Under the pieces are notes generated by a model, which worked only from the letters and a program-made list of their open reading frames with translations, searched no databases and was not told the origin of the DNA. Source: an uncultured Paraglaciecola sp. (GTDB lineage: Bacteria > Pseudomonadota > Gammaproteobacteria > Enterobacterales > Alteromonadaceae). From it: 64,000 nt of DNA. Shown here piece after piece: positions 26,603-38,264 of this stretch. A program made the translations under genes and the position numbers. Position 1 is the first letter of the stretch, and the number at the start of each line of letters is the position of its first letter. The stretch is taken from contig CANMKA010000004.1 of NCBI GenBank assembly GCA_947498355.1, positions 1 through 64,000 on the forward strand, read 5' to 3'.

Positions 26603-27172
26603 GTGAATACTTCAGATAACTTGTTCGATGAATTGACATCGCTACTAGAGCGAAACGATATTTTAACTAGTGCCGCCGAAGTCCAAGGCATGATGTGTGG
26701 CATGTTAGGTGGGGGAATGCCCCTAGAGTGCAGAGATTGGATGGAACCGTTAGCCGATTTCATTAATCAGGGCGAAGCCTTCAATAAGGAAGTCCAAGAC
26801 GCATTTAATAAATTTTACGAAAATACCTGCCAGCAATTGGTCGAAAGCGACTTTTCATTAAGTTTGTGTTTGCCTGATGACTCTGCGCCGATTAATGACC
26901 GTGGCCAAGCATTACTGACTTGGGTGCAAGGGTTTTTACTTGGATTTGGATTACATCAGGCTGATCTCACGGGCTGCTCAGCTGACGTAAAAGAAGCCCT
27001 TGAAGATTTTTCTGAAATCTCGCGTATGGATGAAGAAATGCAAGAAGATGAAGAATCTGAGCAAGCTTTATTCGAAGTTATCGAGTATGTAAGAATGACA
27101 GCCATGCTTTGCTTTAACGAGCTAGGCAAGTCTGCAGAGCAACAACAGGGTGAACCGAAAACGGTTCATTAG
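26603..27172 (+). CDS. ygfB: UPF0149 family protein YgfB
   Basis: A 189-residue acidic helical protein of the YecA/YgfB family, recognised from LTSAAEVQGMMCGMLGGG near the N-terminus, LLTWVQGFLLGFG and DFSEISRMDEE in the second half. The frame is open from GTG 26561, but GTG 26603 (VNTSDNLFDEL) fits the family length. First gene of the ygfB-pepP-ubi set (30-bp gap to pepP). Molecular role is not settled in the family. Confidence 0.85.
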   Translation: MNTSDNLFDELTSLLERNDILTSAAEVQGMMCGMLGGGMPLECRDWMEPLADFINQGEAFNKEVQDAFNKFYENTCQQLVESDFSLSLCLPDDSAPINDRGQALLTWVQGFLLGFGLHQADLTGCSADVKEALEDFSEISRMDEEMQEDEESEQALFEVIEYVRMTAMLCFNELGKSAEQQQGEPKTVH

Positions 27173-27202
27173 CCTTAAATATAGGGTAAATAAGTATAAT
27201 CC

Positions 27203-28558
27203 ATGCAAATTTCAGACAGTGAATTTCAGGCGCGACGTTCCGCTCTACTCAAGCAAATGCAACCCGACAGCATTGCTTTAATTCCTGCTGCACAGCTAGT
27301 AACGCGTAGCCGAGATACAGAGTTTCCGTTTCGTCAAGACAGTTACTTTCAATATATGTGTGGTTTTCCCGAGCCAGATGCATGCTTGGTGTTGTCTAAC
27401 CATGGGCGGTATAACCAAAAATTGAGCGTGTTATTTTGTTTAGCCAAAGATCCCGTTGCTGAGGTTTGGCAAGGCAGACGTATTGGTCCTGAGCAAGCGA
27501 CTGATAAATTTTCTATTGATTTGGCTTTACCATTAGACGAGATGTCCGGCGAATTAATTGACTTGGTCGATGGCCATCAACATTTGTATTTTGCCACAGG
27601 GCATAGCCAAGCTGCCGATGAATTGGTCGAACAGGTTATGACTAGTTTGCGAGGAGCCCCAAAACAAACTAAACAAGCTCCGACCTCGGTAGTCGATATT
27701 CGTGTAATTTTGGATGAAATGCGCCTACACAAGTCCCCTAAAGAAATTCAAATGATGCAAAAAGCGTCGGCTATTTCTGTGGCGGCTCATAGCCGAGCTA
27801 TGCGCTTTTCGGGTAAATGTGCTCAAGCTAATCAACCCGTATTAGAGGCACAGCTAGAAGCTGAGATTCACCACGAATTTGCTATGCAGGGTGCCAAATA
27901 TCCAGCCTATGGCACAATAGTGGGCGGAGGTGACAATGCGTGTATTTTGCATTACACCGAAAATAATCAAGTGATCAATAGTGGCGATTTGGTATTAATT
28001 GATGCTGGGTGCGAATGGCAAGGTTATGCGGCAGACATTACTCGCACCTTTCCAGTAAACGGTGTGTTTAGTCCTGAGCAAAAACAACTTTATCAGTTAG
28101 TGTTAGATGCACAACTTGCGTCTTTTAATTGGATAAAACCCGGTAATACACTCAAACAGGCAACAGACTGTGCAATTCAAGTGATTACCCAAGGATTAAT
28201 TGAGCTCGGCTTATTGTCCGGCTCCTTAGAGGACAATATCGAAGAGCAGACCTATCGCGCTTTCTTTATGCATGGCTTAGGCCATTGGTTAGGCTTGGAT
28301 GTGCACGATGTTGGGCAATATAAACAAGGTGGTCAAGACAGGCCCCTAAGTTCGGGCATGGTGTTGACCATTGAGCCGGGCATTTATGTCTCGCCGGATG
28401 CCGATGTTGCGCCAAAATGGCAAGGTATGGGCATACGAATCGAAGACAACTTGTTGGTAACCGATACAGGTTACGTTAATTTGACTGAATGCGTGCCTAA
28501 AACCATTGCTGAGATTGAAGGTTTAATGGCAGTCAGCTCGGAATCACATAATGGATAA
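27203..28558 (+). CDS. pepP: Xaa-Pro aminopeptidase
   Basis: Removes N-terminal residues that precede proline. An N-terminal aminopeptidase P domain (SRDTEFPFRQDSYFQYMCGF) is followed by the pita-bread metallopeptidase. Dinuclear Mn ligands are visible in LIDAGCEWQGYAADITRTFP (two Asp), HGLGHWLGLDVHDVG (His), TIEPGIYV (Glu) and GIRIEDNLLV (Glu). Length 451 is normal. The 3' end overlaps the next gene by 8 bases. Confidence 0.95.
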   Translation: MQISDSEFQARRSALLKQMQPDSIALIPAAQLVTRSRDTEFPFRQDSYFQYMCGFPEPDACLVLSNHGRYNQKLSVLFCLAKDPVAEVWQGRRIGPEQATDKFSIDLALPLDEMSGELIDLVDGHQHLYFATGHSQAADELVEQVMTSLRGAPKQTKQAPTSVVDIRVILDEMRLHKSPKEIQMMQKASAISVAAHSRAMRFSGKCAQANQPVLEAQLEAEIHHEFAMQGAKYPAYGTIVGGGDNACILHYTENNQVINSGDLVLIDAGCEWQGYAADITRTFPVNGVFSPEQKQLYQLVLDAQLASFNWIKPGNTLKQATDCAIQVITQGLIELGLLSGSLEDNIEEQTYRAFFMHGLGHWLGLDVHDVGQYKQGGQDRPLSSGMVLTIEPGIYVSPDADVAPKWQGMGIRIEDNLLVTDTGYVNLTECVPKTIAEIEGLMAVSSESHNG

Positions 28559-29777
28559 TTATGATGTGGTGATAGTGGGCGCCGGCATGGTTGGACTCAC
28601 CCTAGCTTTGGCTCTCCAAAATTCAGGGCTCAATATAGTCGTGATTGATAAAGGTTCAGCCCCTCAGAGCTTAGGCCCTGAGCCTGAATTGCAAGTGAGT
28701 GCTTTGACCTTAGCTTCAATTAATATTATTAAAAATATTGAAGGTTGGGATGGACTAGATCATAGCCGAGTAACGCCATACACAGACATGCAAGTATGGG
28801 ATCAAGACAGCTTCGCACAGATTGATTTTAGTCACAAACAAGGTGGCCACGCCTGCTTAGGCTATCTGCTAGAAAACCAAAACTTACGTCTTAGCCTTTG
28901 GCGTAGAGCCGAGCAGGCAGCAAATATTCGTTTGCTGAGCGAGCAAGCCATTAAGACTTTAGGGTTTGGCCAAACCGAATGTTTCATCACCTTAGAAAAC
29001 GGAAGTAATCTGAGTACACGTTTGGTCGTGGGGGCAGATGGGCCAGAGTCTATGGTGAAGCGTCAAGCCAATTTCGCTCAGACATTTTGGGACTACGACC
29101 AGCATGGTATAGTCGCGACCATTAAGACTGATTTGCCTCATCAAGGGGTTGCGCAGCAAGTGTTCACACCCTATGGCCCGTTGGCTTTCCTACCTTTGTG
29201 GCAAGATAACCTTTGTTCTATTGTGTGGTCCCAAGATACAGATAAATCTGACGCTTTAATGGGGCTCTCAAAAGAACAGTTCGAAAAATCTTTGACTGTC
29301 GCCTTTGACGGCCGGCTTGGGCGCTGCGAATTAGTCAGCCCAGTTAAACGTTATCCACTAAAAATGCGCTACGCCAGACAATGGCTAGATGAGCGAGTGG
29401 TATTGGTGGGCGACGCTGCTCACACTATTCATCCTCTTGCTGGACAAGGCGCTAATTTGGGCTTAGTCGATGCAGCCGCCCTCGCGGAGCAAATTATAAG
29501 CTGTCATACCAAAGGCAAAGATTTTGGAATGGTCAGGCATTTGCGGCCTTACGAAAGGTGGCGTAAAACCGAAGCGGTAAAAATGATTGCTTTGATGCAA
29601 GGCTTTAAGGCGTTGTTTGCCGGTAACGTGCTACCTAAAAAGTTCATTCGAGGCGCGGGCCTTGCTGCGATGAATCGGTTAGGCATGACCAAACAAGCCA
29701 TGGTCAAGCAAATGATAGGGGTAGACGGTGAGTTACCTAAACTGGCCAAATTCAGTAAAGACAAGGCACTACCTTAA
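28551..29777 (+). CDS. ubiI: UbiH/UbiF/UbiI-family FAD hydroxylase, closest to UbiI
   Basis: Flavin monooxygenase of ubiquinone ring hydroxylation. It has the FAD motif VIVGAGMVGLTLALALQ, LVVGADGPESMVKRQA and VGDAAHTIHPLAGQGANLGL. The block LQVSALTLASINII and the phrase MQVWDQDSFAQIDF are like UbiI (VisC) and UbiF rather than UbiH. E. coli has ubiH and ubiI after pepP; here only one such gene is present, so it could cover more than one position. The symbol is a best guess. Translation is probably coupled to pepP by the 8-base overlap. Confidence 0.8.
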   Translation: MDNYDVVIVGAGMVGLTLALALQNSGLNIVVIDKGSAPQSLGPEPELQVSALTLASINIIKNIEGWDGLDHSRVTPYTDMQVWDQDSFAQIDFSHKQGGHACLGYLLENQNLRLSLWRRAEQAANIRLLSEQAIKTLGFGQTECFITLENGSNLSTRLVVGADGPESMVKRQANFAQTFWDYDQHGIVATIKTDLPHQGVAQQVFTPYGPLAFLPLWQDNLCSIVWSQDTDKSDALMGLSKEQFEKSLTVAFDGRLGRCELVSPVKRYPLKMRYARQWLDERVVLVGDAAHTIHPLAGQGANLGLVDAAALAEQIISCHTKGKDFGMVRHLRPYERWRKTEAVKMIALMQGFKALFAGNVLPKKFIRGAGLAAMNRLGMTKQAMVKQMIGVDGELPKLAKFSKDKALP

Positions 29778-29840
29778 GGGCGAAACGTCCTATTTAAAAA
29801 ATATATTTTGCAGTCAACTGACTGCTACTCAAGGATTATT

Positions 29841-30143
29841 ATGAAACACTTAGCTATATTAACTTTGTCTCTAACCTGCCTGACTGGCTGCTCTGTGAGT
29901 TACCCTTTGTCGAGCAAAGAACCCGCTGTAGTCAAAAAAGTCGAAAAGCATATCGAAGCAAATAAACAACTCACGCCAGAACAAAAAGCGCAGTTAGCCA
30001 AAGAGGCGAAAGAAGTTGAACGTATTAGAAAAATTAAATGCCAAGACGCTAGGCTAGATTTATTACAAGCTGAAGCCGATAAAGATATTGGAAGAATCAA
30101 TCAAATTAATCAAAGATTACAAAAACAGTGTCTAGCCAAATAG
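29841..30143 (+). CDS. Small lysine-rich lipoprotein
   Basis: From ATG 29841, after AAGGA with good spacing, the product has 100 residues. The signal peptide ends in the lipobox LTGC, then SVSYPLSSKEP. The rest is a highly charged helix (VVKKVEKHIEANKQLTPEQKAQLAKEAKEVERIRKIKC...) likely to form a coiled coil, with two further Cys. Probably attached to the inner or outer membrane. Function not known. Confidence 0.75.
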   Translation: MKHLAILTLSLTCLTGCSVSYPLSSKEPAVVKKVEKHIEANKQLTPEQKAQLAKEAKEVERIRKIKCQDARLDLLQAEADKDIGRINQINQRLQKQCLAK

Positions 30144-30178
30144 GCGCCGTCGATTGTCATCGGGCATAGCGAAAAATC

Positions 30179-30646
30179 ATGACGCCAGCGGTTAATTTAC
30201 TTAAAAAGGGTAAGTACACCTTTACCCTGCACACATATCAACACGATGAAAATCATCCATCCTTTGGGTTGGAAGCGAGTGAAAAGCTCAATGTTCCCCC
30301 AGAGCGAGTTTTTAAAACCTTAGTGGTAGAAGTCAGTTCTCAACAACTGGTGGTGGCCGTATTGCCGGTGAATACACAACTAAGTATGAAGCGTGTAGCC
30401 AATGCGGTTTCTGCCAAAAAAGCTGAAATGGCTGACAAAGTAAAAGTAAAGCGTGCCACTGGATATGTGCTTGGCGGGGTGAGCCCGTTAGGACAGAAAA
30501 AGTCATTAAAGACCTTAGTAGACACAAGCGCTTCGGGCTTTGAATCAATCTTTATCAGCGCAGGGAAACGCGGCTTAGAGATCGAACTAGCTGCTACCGA
30601 TTTGCTAAAGGCCACGCGGGGCGCGTTTTGTGATTTGTCTGCATGA
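30179..30646 (+). CDS. ybaK: Cys-tRNA(Pro) deacylase YbaK/EbsC
   Basis: Hydrolyses Cys mischarged onto tRNA-Pro. The 155 residues show FTLHTYQHDENHPSFGLEASEKLNVPPERVFKTLVV, then MADKVKVKRATGYVLGGVSPLGQKKSL and FISAGKRGLEIELAATDLLKAT, all standard for the family, including the catalytic Lys in the KTLVV strand. It stands 35 bases after the small lipoprotein gene. Confidence 0.93.
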   Translation: MTPAVNLLKKGKYTFTLHTYQHDENHPSFGLEASEKLNVPPERVFKTLVVEVSSQQLVVAVLPVNTQLSMKRVANAVSAKKAEMADKVKVKRATGYVLGGVSPLGQKKSLKTLVDTSASGFESIFISAGKRGLEIELAATDLLKATRGAFCDLSA

Positions 30647-30733
30647 ATCTGACGTTGAGTCTTCTCCATCCATTTGGTCGATATGCTTATCTTTTCTCTC
30701 GCTTTATTGATACCTGCCTAGAAAAGGTTTTTT

Positions 30734-31486
30734 ATGATTGAGCTATTCAATTATTCTTTAAGCTATCAAACTCTGTCATTTGTGTTTTTAGTCGCATTTT
30801 TCGTAGGTATGGCCAAAACTGGCGTACATGGAATTTCTATGTTGGCAGTGCCATTGCTAGCAGTAATATTTGGAGGTAAAGCTTCTACTGGGCTGATGCT
30901 ACCTATGTTGATCATGGCTGATTTGTTTGCTGTTAAGTATTATCACAGGCATGCAAACTGGAGCTATCTTATCAAGTTATTTCCTTCAGCGGCTTGCGGA
31001 GTATTGGTTGGAACATGGTTAGGAAATCAGGTTGACGACCAAGCGTTTAGGTTATTGATGAGTGGGATCATTTTTGTCAGCTTAGGGGTTATGATTTGGA
31101 TGGAAAAAGCCAACAAGCAATCCATACCCGACTACACTTGGTTCGCCTTGTTAATGGGCTTTGTTGGAGGCGTTAGTACTATGATTGGCAACTTAGCCGG
31201 GCCAATAATGGGACTGTATTTACTCAGCATGCGTTTACCCAAGAATGAATATATTGGCACCGCAGCTTGGTTCTTTTTGGTGATCAATCTATTCAAAGTG
31301 CCTTTTCATATATACAGCTGGGAAAGCATAGATACCGACTCTTTTATGCTGAATTTAATCAGCTTACCTTTTATCGCGATAGGTGCGGTGATGGGATTTT
31401 ATATTGTTAAACGTATCCCTGATAAGCAGTATCGCTGGTTTGTCATTGGGATGACTTCGATTGCTGCTGTGTTTATGAATATATAA
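30734..31486 (+). CDS. TSUP (TauE/SafE) family membrane transporter
   Basis: The 250-residue integral membrane protein has about eight hydrophobic segments. The repeated pattern FFVGMAKTGVHGISMLAVPLLAVIFG and GFVGGVSTMIGNLAGPIMGLYLL marks the two halves of the TSUP fold. Family members export sulfite, sulfoacetate or other small organosulfur anions; the substrate here is unknown. Start ATG 30734 follows AAAAGG. Monocistronic as far as can be seen. Confidence 0.85.
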   Translation: MIELFNYSLSYQTLSFVFLVAFFVGMAKTGVHGISMLAVPLLAVIFGGKASTGLMLPMLIMADLFAVKYYHRHANWSYLIKLFPSAACGVLVGTWLGNQVDDQAFRLLMSGIIFVSLGVMIWMEKANKQSIPDYTWFALLMGFVGGVSTMIGNLAGPIMGLYLLSMRLPKNEYIGTAAWFFLVINLFKVPFHIYSWESIDTDSFMLNLISLPFIAIGAVMGFYIVKRIPDKQYRWFVIGMTSIAAVFMNI

Positions 31487-31556
31487 TCTGAGCCCTAGTT
31501 CTGGTTCAAAAAGATTGCCTTCCTGTTATTCCCCGCATGTTTTATAAAGGATTTTC

Positions 31557-31686
31557 ATGTCAAACTCGAATGCCCAAGAAATTACCTTATACCGATTGGC
31601 AATATGCCGATTGCTACAACAACTTCTTTGGCAAAGCCGATAAGCTTAATGCAGCCAAAACGCCATTTAGTCAATCTGTGGATTAG
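31557..31686 (+). pseudogene. Possible remnant of a small gene, frameshifted at its start
   Basis: A good RBS (AAAGGA) precedes ATG 31557, but that frame stops after 28 codons. A frame one base over (from ATG 31570 to TAG 31686) reads MPKKLPYTDWQYADCYNNFF..., which has protein-like composition. This suggests a decayed or truncated gene. Evidence is slight and chance is possible. Confidence 0.25.
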
Positions 31687-32224
31687 AGCTTAATGGTAGG
31701 CTTTTCTTGCTGGAGAGTTCAGTAAACCCTTCACGTAATTGAATGAGATCTAGGGTGGGTGATAAATCTTCTTGCTTGGCCCTAAATAAGTTAACCCAAT
31801 TGATATCCTCAACACTGTGCTTAGCCCATTCCGGCACTGGCAGGGCGCGCATACCAAGAGGAAACGAACTTTGGGCATTGCAATCATAGTAAGCCACTTG
31901 GTTAGTTAAAAATAACAATTTACCCACTTCAACGTTAAGCCCTGTCATTTTCCAAGTTGCCTGATGGGCCGTGCATTGGGCGCTCTGACCCATCTTTTCA
32001 GGCCCATTGGGTAGTTGCAGTGTTTGTGAACCAGACAGCGTCAGCATCAGTAGTGCATCCCCTGATTTAATTAAACACGCAGCAGCAGACGGCGGCGCTG
32101 GCGTTTGGTCATTGGCTAATCGGCAACTCGGGTCAGAAGGGATCTCTCTGCTACATGCCACCATAATTAGCAAGAGTGCTGCAATATAAAGCTTGCGAGT
32201 TAAACAAGGTGATTGACGTATCAT
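31667..32224 (-). CDS. Lipoprotein with a degenerate Nudix-like domain
   Basis: 185 residues with a lipoprotein signal (AALLLIMVACSRE, lipobox MVAC). The middle segment LPNGPEKMGQSAQCTAHQATWKMTGL, followed by NVEVGKLL, follows the Nudix box G-x5-E-x7-R-E-U-x-E-E-x-G-U in spacing. The catalytic positions E, R, E, E, E read Q, Q, A, K, M, while the Gly and final Gly-Leu remain. It is therefore probably a non-catalytic Nudix fold outside the cytoplasm. It lies 58 bases after rpoD on the same strand, separated by a terminator. Confidence 0.6.
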   Translation of the reverse strand: MIRQSPCLTRKLYIAALLLIMVACSREIPSDPSCRLANDQTPAPPSAAACLIKSGDALLMLTLSGSQTLQLPNGPEKMGQSAQCTAHQATWKMTGLNVEVGKLLFLTNQVAYYDCNAQSSFPLGMRALPVPEWAKHSVEDINWVNLFRAKQEDLSPTLDLIQLREGFTELSSKKSLPLSSNPQID

Positions 32225-32233
32225 AGGTCCAAT

Positions 32234-32259
32234 AAAAAACCCTCAGTAACGAGGGTTTT
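32234..32259 (-). terminator. Terminator after rpoD
   Basis: CCCTC pairs with GAGGG; on the minus strand the stem is flanked by AAAA and six T. It begins 22 bases after the rpoD stop and overlaps the leader of the following lipoprotein gene. Confidence 0.85.
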
Positions 32260-32281
32260 GTCAGTATAGTTATGCGTTCTA

Positions 32282-34111
32282 TTATTCGTCTAAGAAGCTT
32301 TTCAGTTGTTCTGAACGGCTTGGATGACGAAGTTTTCGAAGCGCTTTAGCTTCAATTTGACGAATACGCTCACGTGTTACGTCAAACTGCTTGCCTACTT
32401 CTTCTAGGGTATGATCTGTATTCATATCAATACCAAAGCGCATTCTTAGTACTTTCGCTTCTCTTGCCGTCAGGCCTGCTAACACTTCTTGAGTCGCGTC
32501 TTTTAAGCTACCGCCAGTGGCTGAGTCTAAAGGCTGAACAATGGTACTATCTTCGATAAAGTCACCTAAGTGTGAATCTTCATCATCACCGATAGGAGTT
32601 TCCATCGAAATAGGTTCTTTCGCGATTTTGAGTACTTTACGGATCTTATCTTCTGGCATTAGCATACGTTCCGACAACTCTTCTGGTGAAGGCTCACGAC
32701 CCATTTCTTGAAGCATCTGACGAGATATACGATTAAGCTTGTTGATCGTCTCTATCATGTGTACAGGAATACGTATGGTTCTTGCTTGGTCAGCGATAGA
32801 ACGCGTAATCGCCTGACGGATCCACCATGTAGCATAGGTAGAAAATTTATAACCACGACGATATTCAAATTTGTCTACGGCTTTCATCAAGCCTATGTTG
32901 CCTTCTTGAATCAAATCCAAGAACTGCAAACCACGGTTGGTATACTTTTTAGCAATCGAGATAACCAAACGTAGGTTAGCTTCTACCATTTCTTTTTTGG
33001 CGCGACGGGCTTTTGCTTCGCCGATTGACATACGACGGTTAATGTCTTTTATGTCTGCGATAATTAAGCCTGTTTCGTCTTCAACGGCATTCATTTTACT
33101 GATTGCACGCTCTAGCTCTTCTTGGTGAAGCTTCATCTCGCTAGCGTAAGGCTCGTCTGAAGCAATGACTTCAAACAACCAATCTGTAGTCGTTTCATTA
33201 CCCGCAAAGGCTTTGATAAAGTCTTTTTTAGGCATTTTAGCGGCAGTTACACAATGCTTCATAACTATGCGCTCTTGAACACGAATACGGTCCATCATGC
33301 CGCGCATGTTCTTAACCATGCGATCGAATTGTTTAGGTGTTAGTCTGAACTCTTTGAATATTTCACTGAGTTCATTAATCTGTTTGCGAGAGTCTTTATG
33401 CGAACGACCTTTCTTCTCGATGACCACACGTACTTTTTCGTATTGCTGACGCAAAGCTTCGAACTTTTCGCGAGCAAGTTCTGGATCAGGCCCAGTATCT
33501 TCTTCTTCCTCGTCTTCGTCGTCACTGTCATCGTCTTCATCATCTAATTCTTCTTCAGATAATTCAGAACCCACGTGAGTTGCAGTCGGCGCTACGTCTT
33601 CTTCGTTAGGATCAACAAAGCCAATAATGATATCACTTAAACGGATCTCTTCAGCTTCAAAAAGGTCCCATTGATCAAGTAGATGGGTAATCGCTTCTGG
33701 GTATTCAGCAACCGAACACTGTACTTGGTTAATGCCTTCTTCGATGCGCTTAGCAATAACAATCTCGCCTTCGCGAGTAAGTAGTTCTACTGTACCCATC
33801 TCACGCATGTACATGCGAACCGGATCGGTCGTGCGACCAATTTCACTTTCAACCGTAGCTAGGGCTTGGGCCGCAGCTTCTGCTGCTTCTTCATCGGTAT
33901 CACTTTCTTGCATCAAAAGTTCATCAGAATCAGGTGCTGATTCAAATACTTTGATACCCATGTCGTTGATCATGCGAATAATATCTTCGATTTGATCAGA
34001 ATCAACGATATCTTGTGGAAGGTGGTCGTTGACTTCTGCGAAGGTCAAATAACCTTGTTCTTTACCTTTAGCAATGAGGAGTTTGATCTGCGACTGCTTG
34101 CTTTGTGCCAT
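32282..34111 (-). CDS. rpoD: RNA polymerase sigma-70 (RpoD)
   Basis: The 609-residue housekeeping sigma factor. Region 1.1 opens the protein, a long acidic insert ([16 protein letters not shown]) lies in the non-conserved region, and region 2 reads [43 protein letters not shown]. Region 4 has [28 protein letters not shown]. Last gene of the rpsU-yqeY-dnaG-rpoD unit, 238 bases after dnaG, so it may also have its own promoter in that gap. Confidence 0.98.
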   Translation of the reverse strand: MAQSKQSQIKLLIAKGKEQGYLTFAEVNDHLPQDIVDSDQIEDIIRMINDMGIKVFESAPDSDELLMQESDTDEEAAEAAAQALATVESEIGRTTDPVRMYMREMGTVELLTREGEIVIAKRIEEGINQVQCSVAEYPEAITHLLDQWDLFEAEEIRLSDIIIGFVDPNEEDVAPTATHVGSELSEEELDDEDDDSDDEDEEEEDTGPDPELAREKFEALRQQYEKVRVVIEKKGRSHKDSRKQINELSEIFKEFRLTPKQFDRMVKNMRGMMDRIRVQERIVMKHCVTAAKMPKKDFIKAFAGNETTTDWLFEVIASDEPYASEMKLHQEELERAISKMNAVEDETGLIIADIKDINRRMSIGEAKARRAKKEMVEANLRLVISIAKKYTNRGLQFLDLIQEGNIGLMKAVDKFEYRRGYKFSTYATWWIRQAITRSIADQARTIRIPVHMIETINKLNRISRQMLQEMGREPSPEELSERMLMPEDKIRKVLKIAKEPISMETPIGDDEDSHLGDFIEDSTIVQPLDSATGGSLKDATQEVLAGLTAREAKVLRMRFGIDMNTDHTLEEVGKQFDVTRERIRQIEAKALRKLRHPSRSEQLKSFLDE

Positions 34112-34349
34112 ATAACCTTACACTTCTTGAATTGATTAAAAGTCTGCGCAGCCTTTTTGGTAAAAGGTTTGCGACATAAAATTGATGCTTAGTGGGTCTA
34201 TACGTTAGAGAATTAGACTGCTTTTAGCGAATACGCCAGTATAGCAGATTAAACTATGATTGGGCTAGCACCCTTTCTGTATTGGTGTATAAAAAACAGT
34301 CGTCGCCAGTATTCAAAACCTAAAAACAGACAGCAAAAATCACTCAGGT

Positions 34350-36119
<1,770 letters not shown>

Positions 36120-36191
36120 AGTTCACATTAAGGTTGATAACAGAGCGACGTATAATGACATAAAACAGGATGAGATATCACAGCCAAAAAC

Positions 36192-36220
36192 AAATAAACC
36201 GCAACGAGTGCGGTTTATTT
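36192..36220 (-). terminator. Intercistronic stem-loop between yqeY and dnaG
   Basis: AAATAAACCGC pairs with GCGGTTTATTT around a 7-base loop. The U-rich 3' arm gives it the look of a leaky terminator. It lies 23 bases after the yqeY stop and 72 before dnaG. Confidence 0.6.
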
Positions 36221-36242
36221 AAGGGTAAGTTAACGAACTAAA

Positions 36243-36689
36243 TTAAGCGTTTAACTTGGCTTTAATTTGGCCGCTCACTTTACCCATATCAGCTCGGCCT
36301 TGGACTTTTGGTTTTAACCAGCCCATTACTTTGCCCATGTCCTGCATACCCGCTGCATCGGTTGCCTGAATTGCTTCGGCAATCAAGGCATCTAGTGCCT
36401 CTTGATCAAGGGGTTGCGGAAGAAAATCTTGGAGTATCGCTATTTCAGCCAGTTCAACATCCACCAAATCTTGTCTGTTGGCTGTTTGAAATTGACTAGC
36501 AGCATCGTTTCTCTGCTTTACCATTTTTGTTAATAGCGCGATGACATCTGTATCGGTGAGTTCAATACGTTCATCAATTTCTCGCTGTTTAACTGCCGCC
36601 AAAGCCATACGGATTGTACCAAGACGAATTTTGTCTTTGGCGCGCATAGCGTCTTTCTGTGCATTTTTTAAATCATCTAATACAGACAT
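36243..36689 (-). CDS. yqeY: GatB/YqeY domain protein
   Basis: From ATG 36689 the product has 148 residues (the frame extends to TTG 36701). LKNAQKDAMRAKDKIRLGTIRMALAAVKQREID and the C-terminal MGKVMGWLKPKVQGRADMGKVSGQIKAKL are diagnostic of the YqeY family, which resembles the tRNA-binding tail of GatB. It lies between rpsU and dnaG, the common position in many proteobacteria. Precise role not established. Confidence 0.92.
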   Translation of the reverse strand: MSVLDDLKNAQKDAMRAKDKIRLGTIRMALAAVKQREIDERIELTDTDVIALLTKMVKQRNDAASQFQTANRQDLVDVELAEIAILQDFLPQPLDQEALDALIAEAIQATDAAGMQDMGKVMGWLKPKVQGRADMGKVSGQIKAKLNA

Positions 36690-36737
36690 GGAATGACTCA
36701 ATTAAAACTAAAAAGGACGAGTGATAAAACTTCTTAA

Positions 36738-36757
36738 GGCGTATTTTTCAATACGCC
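36738..36757 (-). terminator. Stem-loop between rpsU and yqeY
   Basis: GGCGTATT pairs with AATACGCC around TTTC, 14 bases after the rpsU stop. There is no strong U-run, so it is likely a partial terminator or RNA-processing site that sets rpsU above the downstream genes. Confidence 0.6.
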
Positions 36758-36770
36758 AAAGGAGAGATAC

Positions 36771-36986
36771 TTAGTATAGTCTGATGCGACGAGCGTTTTC
36801 GCGAGATAACTTCTTCAAAAGACGTTTTTTAGCTGCAGCTTTCTTACGCTTACGTTCCCAAGTTGGCTTTTCAAAAAATTCGCGACGACGAACTTCAGAA
36901 AGTACACCAGCTTTTTCACATGAACGTTTAAAACGACGTAATGCAACATCAAAAGGTTCGTTTTCTCTAACTTTAACGATTGGCAT
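36771..36986 (-). CDS. rpsU: 30S ribosomal protein S21
   Basis: 71 residues, very basic: [42 protein letters not shown], then a Lys/Arg-rich tail. S21 binds late to the 30S subunit near the anti-Shine-Dalgarno. Head of the macromolecular-synthesis operon; its promoter must lie in the 209 bases before divergent tsaD. Confidence 0.98.
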   Translation of the reverse strand: MPIVKVRENEPFDVALRRFKRSCEKAGVLSEVRRREFFEKPTWERKRKKAAAKKRLLKKLSRENARRIRLY

Positions 36987-37195
36987 TAAAATCTCACCTC
37001 AAAAATAAAATATGATTATCGATCCGGTTTAAAAAGCAACCAGCTCGGTTAAAAATGGTGCGGAATTCTAATCATATCCATCAAAAATGTAAAGCCTTGT
37101 CTGCTTAAAAAGCAAATATCTTTGAATAAAAATTGGCGGTTGCCGTGCATATCCGTAAAATGCTCCCAGATAATTTTATAGGGCTTAGAAAACTT

Positions 37196-38209
37196 ATGCG
37201 CGTTTTGGGTATTGAGACCTCATGTGACGAGACAGGTGTTGCCATTTACGATGAACAACAAGGCATCATGTCTCATCAGTTATATAGTCAAGTTAAATTG
37301 CATGCAGATTACGGTGGCGTTGTACCAGAGCTGGCCTCTCGCGACCATGTTCGCAAGCTAGTGCCGCTTATCAAAAAAGCTTTAACCGAAGCCAATTGTA
37401 CCCATAAAGAGTTAGACGGCATAGCCTTTACCAAAGGGCCTGGTTTAGTTGGCGCTTTATTGGTGGGGTCATCAGTCGCCCGCAGTTTAGCCTATGCCTG
37501 GCAGTTACCTGCGGTTGGTGTTCATCATATGGAAGGCCATTTACTTGCTCCCATGTTAGACGAGCCTGCACCAGCATTTCCGTTTGTCGCACTACTGGTG
37601 TCGGGTGGTCATTCTATGATGGTCGAAGTCAAAGGCATAGGCCAATACCAAGTACTAGGTGAGTCTGTCGATGATGCAGCCGGAGAAGCGTTTGATAAAA
37701 CCGCTAAATTGCTGGGGTTAGACTACCCAGGCGGCCCATTACTAGCAAAAATGGCAGAACAAGGTGAAGCAGGGCACTATGAATTTCCTCGGCCTATGAC
37801 ATCTAAACCCGGACTCGATTTCAGTTTTAGTGGGCTAAAAACCCATGCTGCCAATACCATTCGCCAAAGCGACGGTTCAGCCCAAGCTCACGCTAATATT
37901 GCCTATGCGTTTCAAGAAGCGGTTGTCGATACCCTAGCCATTAAATGTAAACGCGCCTTAAAGCATACTGGCTTAAAACGCTTAGTGATCGCTGGTGGTG
38001 TGAGCGCCAACAAACAATTGCGCCAACAATTAAAAGTCATGATGGACAGTATTAAAGGTGAGGTGTTTTATCCTAGATTTGAATACTGCACCGACAATGG
38101 GGCAATGATTGCCTATGCAGGGTTACAGCGTTTAAAAGCAGGTGAGCAAGAATCGTTGCAAACTAAAGCTCAACCCAGATGGTCACTAGAAGAACTCGAT
38201 GCGATTTAG
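37196..38209 (+). CDS. tsaD: tRNA N6-adenosine threonylcarbamoyltransferase
   Basis: Transfers threonylcarbamoyl to A37 of ANN-decoding tRNAs. ATG 37196 gives [19 protein letters not shown] and a length of 337, typical of the family; the frame is open to 37133 but that extension is not conserved in style. Metal ligands are in [13 protein letters not shown], and [15 protein letters not shown] ([11 protein letters not shown]) and [14 protein letters not shown] close the ASKHA fold. Divergent from rpsU as in E. coli. Confidence 0.97.
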   Translation: MRVLGIETSCDETGVAIYDEQQGIMSHQLYSQVKLHADYGGVVPELASRDHVRKLVPLIKKALTEANCTHKELDGIAFTKGPGLVGALLVGSSVARSLAYAWQLPAVGVHHMEGHLLAPMLDEPAPAFPFVALLVSGGHSMMVEVKGIGQYQVLGESVDDAAGEAFDKTAKLLGLDYPGGPLLAKMAEQGEAGHYEFPRPMTSKPGLDFSFSGLKTHAANTIRQSDGSAQAHANIAYAFQEAVVDTLAIKCKRALKHTGLKRLVIAGGVSANKQLRQQLKVMMDSIKGEVFYPRFEYCTDNGAMIAYAGLQRLKAGEQESLQTKAQPRWSLEELDAI

Positions 38210-38264
38210 CTAATACTTATTTTAGCCGTGTTGGCTTAATGTTTAAAGAATGCATAAAGGCAGC

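Noticed and set aside
36681..36701. Upstream TTG start for yqeY
   Set aside because: The extension of four residues has no RBS, and ATG 36689 gives the normal family N-terminus.
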